From Nitrospirota bacterium (lineage in GTDB: Bacteria > Nitrospirota > Leptospirillia > Leptospirillales > Leptospirillaceae), in NCBI GenBank assembly GCA_021820445.1, contig JAKADN010000004.1, positions 1-64,000 on the forward strand: DNA of 64,000 nt, written 5' to 3'. The translations under genes and the position numbers were made by a program. Below are positions 60,139 through 64,000 of this stretch, piece after piece. Under the pieces are notes generated by a model, which searched no databases, was not told where the DNA came from, and saw nothing but the letters and a program-made list of their open reading frames with translations. Position 1 is the stretch's first letter. Every line of letters begins with the position of its first letter.

Positions 60139-61372
60139 AAACCTTTCCGGATCGAGCTTGGGAGCCAAAGACCGTGAAGACATTCTGAGACAGGCCTTCC
60201 TCTCCTTCCAGTCTGCCTCGGAATCCCTTGTCACCTCCTACGCCGCCCTCGAAAAGCGGATCGCCGACCTCTCCCTGGCTCTCTCCCGAAAAAATATGGA
60301 TTTCGACCGGCAGGGAAGTTTCCTGGAGGCCATCCTGAAAAATCTGTCGGCAGGAGTTCTTGTCCTTTCGCCGGGAGGATCGGTCCTCTACAGGAATCCG
60401 GCCATGGAAGTCTTTTTCGAGACCACCGAACTCTCGCTCCTCGCCCTCCTCGAGACGAAGGGGCTCTGGCCTCCGGATGGAAGGGAGGAGGCGGCCTTCG
60501 ATGAGCGAAACCGTTCATGGGGGGTGGTTCGCCGCCCCGTTCCCGGGCCGGAAGGGGGGCCGATCGGTTATGTGTTCATCTTTACCGATGTGACCCGTAT
60601 CCGTGAAATGGAAGAGGAGATGGCCCGGGACCGGAGACTTCGGGCCATGGGGGAGATGATCGCGCAAATCGCCCACGAACTCCGGAATCCCCTCGGAAGT
60701 CTCGAACTGTTCAGTGCCCTGCTGACAAGGGATGCGACAACTTCGGAGGCCCGGGAATACCTGGGACACATGACCACGTCGATCGCCTCCATGGACCGGC
60801 TGATCGGAAACCTTCTCTACCATACCCGAACGCCGGAACTCCAGGCGGGTTGGCTTGACGCCGGAAGCTTCCTCGGCCGCATTTCTACCGACTTCTCCCG
60901 CATGGTCCAATCCGTTTCCCGGTCCCGTTCTGCCAGAACCCTGACATTTCATTCCGTTCCCGCTCAGCCCCCTTTCCTTCTAAATGTCGACGAGGAACTT
61001 CTGACCCACGCCCTTTTCAACCTTCTCAGCAACGGGCTAGAAGCCCTCATGGGACTTCCCCTAACGGAGGAGCGTTCGCGGGAACTCCGGCTCGAGTCCC
61101 TTCTTTCCAACGATGGAAGCTGTCTTCTTGTCGTGAAGGACAATGGCACTGGAATTGCTTCTGATGTGGCGGAGCGGATATTTGATCCCTTCTTCACCAC
61201 GCGTGCCAAAGGAACCGGACTGGGGCTTTCCATCGTCCACAACATCGCCGTGGCTCATGAAGGGGAAGTTCGCTATGAACGCGAGGGGGACTGGACGGTT
61301 TTTTCCTTGAGCATTCCTCCAAAGCGCGTCCGGTCGGTATCGGGAAACGGAAACGAAGGAGGCGTCAGGTGA
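60125..61372 (+). CDS. Sensor histidine kinase (FlrB/FleS-like)
   Basis: A 415-residue soluble kinase without membrane spans. A coiled segment and a PAS domain (LEAILKNLSAGVLVLSPGGSVLYRNPAMEVFF) lead into the H box with His184 (IAQIAHELRNPLGSLELF). The ATPase part has N box FNLLSNGLEALM, VKDNGTGIASD, FDPFFTT and GTGLGLSIVHNI. Cytosolic location and coupling to a sigma-54 response regulator match the flagellar FleS/FlrB kinase. Confidence 0.9.
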   Translation: MENPENLSGSSLGAKDREDILRQAFLSFQSASESLVTSYAALEKRIADLSLALSRKNMDFDRQGSFLEAILKNLSAGVLVLSPGGSVLYRNPAMEVFFETTELSLLALLETKGLWPPDGREEAAFDERNRSWGVVRRPVPGPEGGPIGYVFIFTDVTRIREMEEEMARDRRLRAMGEMIAQIAHELRNPLGSLELFSALLTRDATTSEAREYLGHMTTSIASMDRLIGNLLYHTRTPELQAGWLDAGSFLGRISTDFSRMVQSVSRSRSARTLTFHSVPAQPPFLLNVDEELLTHALFNLLSNGLEALMGLPLTEERSRELRLESLLSNDGSCLLVVKDNGTGIASDVAERIFDPFFTTRAKGTGLGLSIVHNIAVAHEGEVRYEREGDWTVFSLSIPPKRVRSVSGNGNEGGVR

Positions 61373-62778
61373 GTCCTCAGGAAACAGGGAGTGTTCTTGT
61401 CGTCGACGACGAACCTGAAATGGCGATCGCCCTCAGGGAGACCCTCCGGAGGGACGGCTACAGGGTCAGTCTCGCCCAGAACGGGCGCGAGGCGATCGAG
61501 AAGATTTCACGGGAAGAGTATGGATGGGTGATCAGCGATGTCCGGATGCCCTCTGTCGACGGATGGGAGCTCCTTTCGCGGCTGAAAGAAAAATCGCCCC
61601 TGACGCGTGTCATTCTTATGACGGCCTATGGGACGGTGCCCCAGGCGGTGGCGGCGATGAAGCAGGGAGCAGTCAATTTTTTGACGAAGCCCTTCAAGGC
61701 GGAGGAGTTGAGAAAGATCCTGGAGCCCTCCGCGTCCGATCCGCAGGAGGAAAAGGCCGGAGATGCCCTGAATCCGGCGGGTCGCAACCCCTGGGAAAAT
61801 GTCTCTCGTCCGATCAGGACCAGGAACCCCGCGATGCTCAGGATTCTTGGAATGATCGATGCAGTCGCCTCGACGCCGGCGACGATCCTGATCGAAGGGG
61901 AGAGCGGAACGGGCAAGGAGCTCCTCGCGCGGTACATGCATGAACGGTCGACCCGGGCGCATCGTCCTTTTGTCGCTGTCAATTGCGCCGCGCTTCCAGA
62001 CAACCTTCTCGAATCGGAACTCTTCGGATACGAAAAGGGGGCCTTTTCCGGGGCGCTGGCCCGAAAAATCGGGAAGTTCGAGCTTGCGCATTCGGGAACG
62101 CTCCTTCTCGACGAAGTCGGAGAGATGGAGCTCGCCCTGCAAGCCAAACTTCTCCGGGTGATCCAGGAGAGGGAAATCGACCGGGTCGGAGGGACGCGTC
62201 CGGTTCCGGTCGATATCCGGATCATCGCCACCACCAACCGGAACCTGAAGGAAGAGGTGAGAGCCGGCCGCTTCAGGGAGGATCTCTATTACCGCCTGCG
62301 GGTCTTTCCTGTGGCCCTCCCCCCCCTTCGGGAAAGGATGGAGGATATCCCCCTTCTCGCGGAGCGATTCCGTCTGGCATTCGAGAAGGAGCACATGGCG
62401 GTGGGTCCCTTCGCTCCCGAGACTCTCGAACTTCTCTCGCGTCATGGCTGGCCCGGCAATGTGCGGGAGCTTGAAAACGTTGTGACCCGGGCCGCCTTCC
62501 TGGCCGAAGGACGGACGATCCTGCCCGCTCACGTGGCGGATCTTCTTGATCCGGAGGTCGCGGATCCCGGGAGGGGGGAGGAGTCCGATGCGGGGATTCG
62601 ACCCGGGCGCTCCGTCTGGGAAGTCGAGCGGGAGCTGATCCTCCGGACTCTGGCCTCCTGCGGCGGAAACAAGGCCCAGTCGGCGAGGCTCCTGGGCATC
62701 AATGTGCGCACCCTCCGGAACAAGCTCTCCGAATACGGGATCGGGGGAGCCGAGGGGAGCGGAGAGGAGTCCGCATGA
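61369..62778 (+). CDS. Sigma-54-dependent response regulator (FlrC/FleR-like)
   Basis: A 469-residue NtrC-family regulator. Receiver with Asp57 as phosphoacceptor (WVISDVRMPSVDG), AAA+ domain with Walker A GESGTGKE, contact loop GAFSGA (Ser in place of the second Thr-type residue), Walker B LLLDEVGEM, EDLYYRLRVFPVALPPLRER, and a Fis-type HTH (GNKAQSARLLGINVRTLRNKL). GTG overlaps the kinase stop. It probably activates the sigma-54 promoter found before flgB. Confidence 0.92.
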   Translation: MSPQETGSVLVVDDEPEMAIALRETLRRDGYRVSLAQNGREAIEKISREEYGWVISDVRMPSVDGWELLSRLKEKSPLTRVILMTAYGTVPQAVAAMKQGAVNFLTKPFKAEELRKILEPSASDPQEEKAGDALNPAGRNPWENVSRPIRTRNPAMLRILGMIDAVASTPATILIEGESGTGKELLARYMHERSTRAHRPFVAVNCAALPDNLLESELFGYEKGAFSGALARKIGKFELAHSGTLLLDEVGEMELALQAKLLRVIQEREIDRVGGTRPVPVDIRIIATTNRNLKEEVRAGRFREDLYYRLRVFPVALPPLRERMEDIPLLAERFRLAFEKEHMAVGPFAPETLELLSRHGWPGNVRELENVVTRAAFLAEGRTILPAHVADLLDPEVADPGRGEESDAGIRPGRSVWEVERELILRTLASCGGNKAQSARLLGINVRTLRNKLSEYGIGGAEGSGEESA

Positions 62779-62872
62779 CACGGAAAAAATTTCCTTTCGA
62801 CAGAGAAGAAACCTCCGCTTTCCTGAAGAGTCTTTTTTTGTAAAATTAATTATTCATGTGTTCTTGCGTTGT

Positions 62873-62888
62873 TGGCATTGTTGTTGCT
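62873..62888 (+). promoter_or_regulatory. Sigma-54 promoter upstream of flgB
   Basis: TGGCAT-TGTTG-TTGCT: only one mismatch to TGGCAC-N5-TTGCW, with GG and GC correctly spaced. The expected start is near 62899, only a few bases ahead of the AGGAGG ribosome site at 62901-62906. It follows the sigma-54 response regulator gene. Confidence 0.75.
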
Positions 62889-62912
62889 TATGAATGAGCG
62901 AGGAGGATGATC

Positions 62913-63287
62913 ATGAGCCAGGTCCATCTTTTCGACAGGACAAGCGATCTTCTCAAGGTGACGATGGATCTCCGCTCCCGGAGACATCTTCTGTTGGTCA
63001 GCAACATCGCCAACCAGAATACCCCGGGGTACATGGCCCGGGATCTGTCATTCAAAAATGAACTTTCAAGAGCCCTGGAATCTCCGGACCGACGGGAGCT
63101 GGACCGTTCGGAGGGTCGTCTCACCCTCAACACGGAGGAGACGGTCGGAAACGACCTCAATACCGTCAACATCGAACTTGAAATGCAGAAGCTGGCCTCG
63201 AATACCGGCAACTACAATGCCCTGGCCTCCATGGCCGGATGGAAGTACCGGATGATGGGCGACGCCATCTCGGGTGAAGGGAGGTAA
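62913..63287 (+). CDS. flgB: Flagellar basal-body rod protein FlgB
   Basis: A 124-residue proximal rod protein. LLVSNIANQNTPGYMARDLSFKNEL is the rod-protein N-terminal motif, and the C-terminal helix NTVNIELEMQKLASNTGNYNALA is typical. ATG 62913 is seven bases after AGGAGG; ATG 62907 is too close. First gene of the flgB-flgC-fliE operon. Confidence 0.94.
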   Translation: MSQVHLFDRTSDLLKVTMDLRSRRHLLLVSNIANQNTPGYMARDLSFKNELSRALESPDRRELDRSEGRLTLNTEETVGNDLNTVNIELEMQKLASNTGNYNALASMAGWKYRMMGDAISGEGR

Positions 63288-63289
63288 TC

Positions 63290-63727
63290 GTGGGATTCTC
63301 AGACGCTCTCCGGATCTCGGGATCCGGACTCGAAGCCGAACGCGTGAGGCTCAATGTCCTGGCGGGAAACCTGGCCAACGCCGACTCCACCCGGGGAAAT
63401 GCCCGCGGGGTCTACGAGCGGAGGGACGTCATCTTTGCCGCCGTCGCTCCCGGCCAGTCTTTTTCGGACATACTCAAGTCTCCTTCGGAAAGCCCTGTCA
63501 AGGAGGTCAAGGTTCTCGGCATGGTCCGGGATCCCCGCCCCCTCAACAAGGTGTACGATCCCCAGAGCCCCGATGCCGACTCCGAGGGATTCGTCTACCG
63601 TCCGAATGTCTCGAAGCTTGAGGAGATGACGAACCTGATCGACGCGTCCCGGGCCTACGAGGCGAATCTGACGGCCCTCGACACGACGAAAAGAATGGCT
63701 TCGAAGGACCTGACGATCCATGTCTAG
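63290..63727 (+). CDS. flgC: Flagellar basal-body rod protein FlgC
   Basis: A 145-residue proximal rod protein. N-terminal LRISGSGLEAERVRLNVLAGNLANADSTR and C-terminal VYDPQSPDADSEGFVYRPNVSKLEEMTNLIDASRAYEANLTALDTTKRM are diagnostic. GTG start, 2 bp after flgB, with GGGAGG within the flgB end as the ribosome site. Confidence 0.96.
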   Translation: MGFSDALRISGSGLEAERVRLNVLAGNLANADSTRGNARGVYERRDVIFAAVAPGQSFSDILKSPSESPVKEVKVLGMVRDPRPLNKVYDPQSPDADSEGFVYRPNVSKLEEMTNLIDASRAYEANLTALDTTKRMASKDLTIHV

Positions 63728-63760
63728 AAGCGTGTCAGGGGGTCAGAAGGGAGGGTCAGA

Positions 63761-64000
63761 ATGATCGACGAGCCGCGGATCGGAAGCGGATCCCCGCTTG
63801 AGCCGCATTCCCAGGTCGAGGGTCCGGAAAGGCTTCAACCTTCTCCGTCGGGCGAGGAATCCTTCGTCCATGTCTTGAAGGATTCGATCGCCCGGGTCAA
63901 CTCGCTTCAGACGGAGGCGGACAAGACGATTCAGGAATTCTCGACCGGGCAGGACGGGGTGACCCTTCACCAGACGATGATCGAGATGGCCCAGGCCGAT
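63761..64000 (+). CDS. fliE: Flagellar hook-basal body protein FliE, 3' truncated
   Basis: The first 80 codons of a FliE-like gene, open to the window end. GEESFVHVLKDSIARVNSLQTEADKT and GVTLHQTMIEMAQAD match FliE, which joins the MS ring to the rod. The first 30 residues are variable. ATG 63761 is preceded by AAGGGAGG. The flgB-flgC-fliE order is standard. Confidence 0.9.
   Translation, partial: MIDEPRIGSGSPLEPHSQVEGPERLQPSPSGEESFVHVLKDSIARVNSLQTEADKTIQEFSTGQDGVTLHQTMIEMAQAD

Overview
The window (about 60% G+C, both ends cut inside genes) reads as a chromosomal segment of a Gram-negative, flagellated bacterium. Lipoproteins, outer-membrane porin-like proteins, a TolC/RND efflux system, two-subunit glycine decarboxylase (gcvPA/gcvPB), sat-aprBA and a sigma-54 flagellar hierarchy fit Nitrospirota, and the mix of APS reductase, DsrE3A-TusA and DsrEFH-like sulfur carriers is what I would expect of a Leptospirillum-like chemolithotroph. 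That placement is inference from gene content; there is no rRNA here to confirm it. No insertion sequence, prophage, CRISPR array or plasmid backbone was found.

Layout. 1-3019: aprA (5' truncated)-aprB-sat. 3033-3725: two divergent XRE regulators around overlapping palindromes. 3665-10223 (minus): RecD-like helicase, glutamine amidotransferase, EttA, a 43-aa membrane protein, an outer-membrane protein, a TPR lipoprotein and an HTH-DUF1232 protein. 10619-10695: initiator tRNA. 10934-15541 (plus): lpd, a degenerate-GGDEF protein, a phosphoesterase and DsrE3A-TusA. 15607-19498 (minus): HD-GYP, TrpD2-like, SDR, MazG. 19754-25510: heavy-metal RND efflux operon. 25517-30156 (minus): prfC, recR, ybaB, dnaX, SRP RNA, tRNA-Ser. 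30294-32157 (minus): dsrH-dsrF-dsrE-mscS. 32375-37915: GGDEF cyclase, three more tRNA-Ser genes, TPR protein, SDR, tadA and a sigma-54 activator with a 37-aa membrane protein. 38186-44693: DksA-like protein, SDR, quinone reductase, TPR lipoprotein, a DapF homologue with both catalytic cysteines replaced by serine, a second degenerate-GGDEF protein, a methyltransferase and a hypothetical protein. 44860-48283: rhodanese, a secreted unknown, an outer-membrane protein and a haemoglobin behind an FNR-type palindrome. 48573-55815: SurA-like, gcvT, gcvH, gcvPA, gcvPB, LipM-like transferase, HDOD signalling. 55853-64000: queG, then flagellar sigma-54 regulators, TPR protein, flgB, flgC and fliE (3' truncated).

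How the genes work together. Three themes recur. (1) Sulfur handling: Sat and AprAB interconvert sulfate, APS and sulfite, while rhodanese, TusA, DsrE3A and DsrEFH-like proteins can carry sulfane sulfur. (2) Glycine/C1 metabolism: the T, H, P1 and P2 proteins and the lipoyl-attachment enzyme form one operon, with E3 (lpd) 38 kb away. (3) Regulation: an active GGDEF, an HD-GYP, two apparently inactive GGDEF folds, an HDOD protein and three sigma-54 activators. A match to a -24/-12 promoter lies immediately before flgB, and a second, weaker one lies between a cysteine-bearing PAS activator and a tiny membrane protein.

The items I consider most worth follow-up are the Ser/Ser DapF homologue (41228-42097), the sigma-54 activator/mini-protein unit (36059-37775), the FNR-like box before the globin (47689-47708) and the XRE switch region (3033-3725). 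Gene starts were chosen by eye from ribosome binding sites, overlaps and domain limits; no database search was possible.
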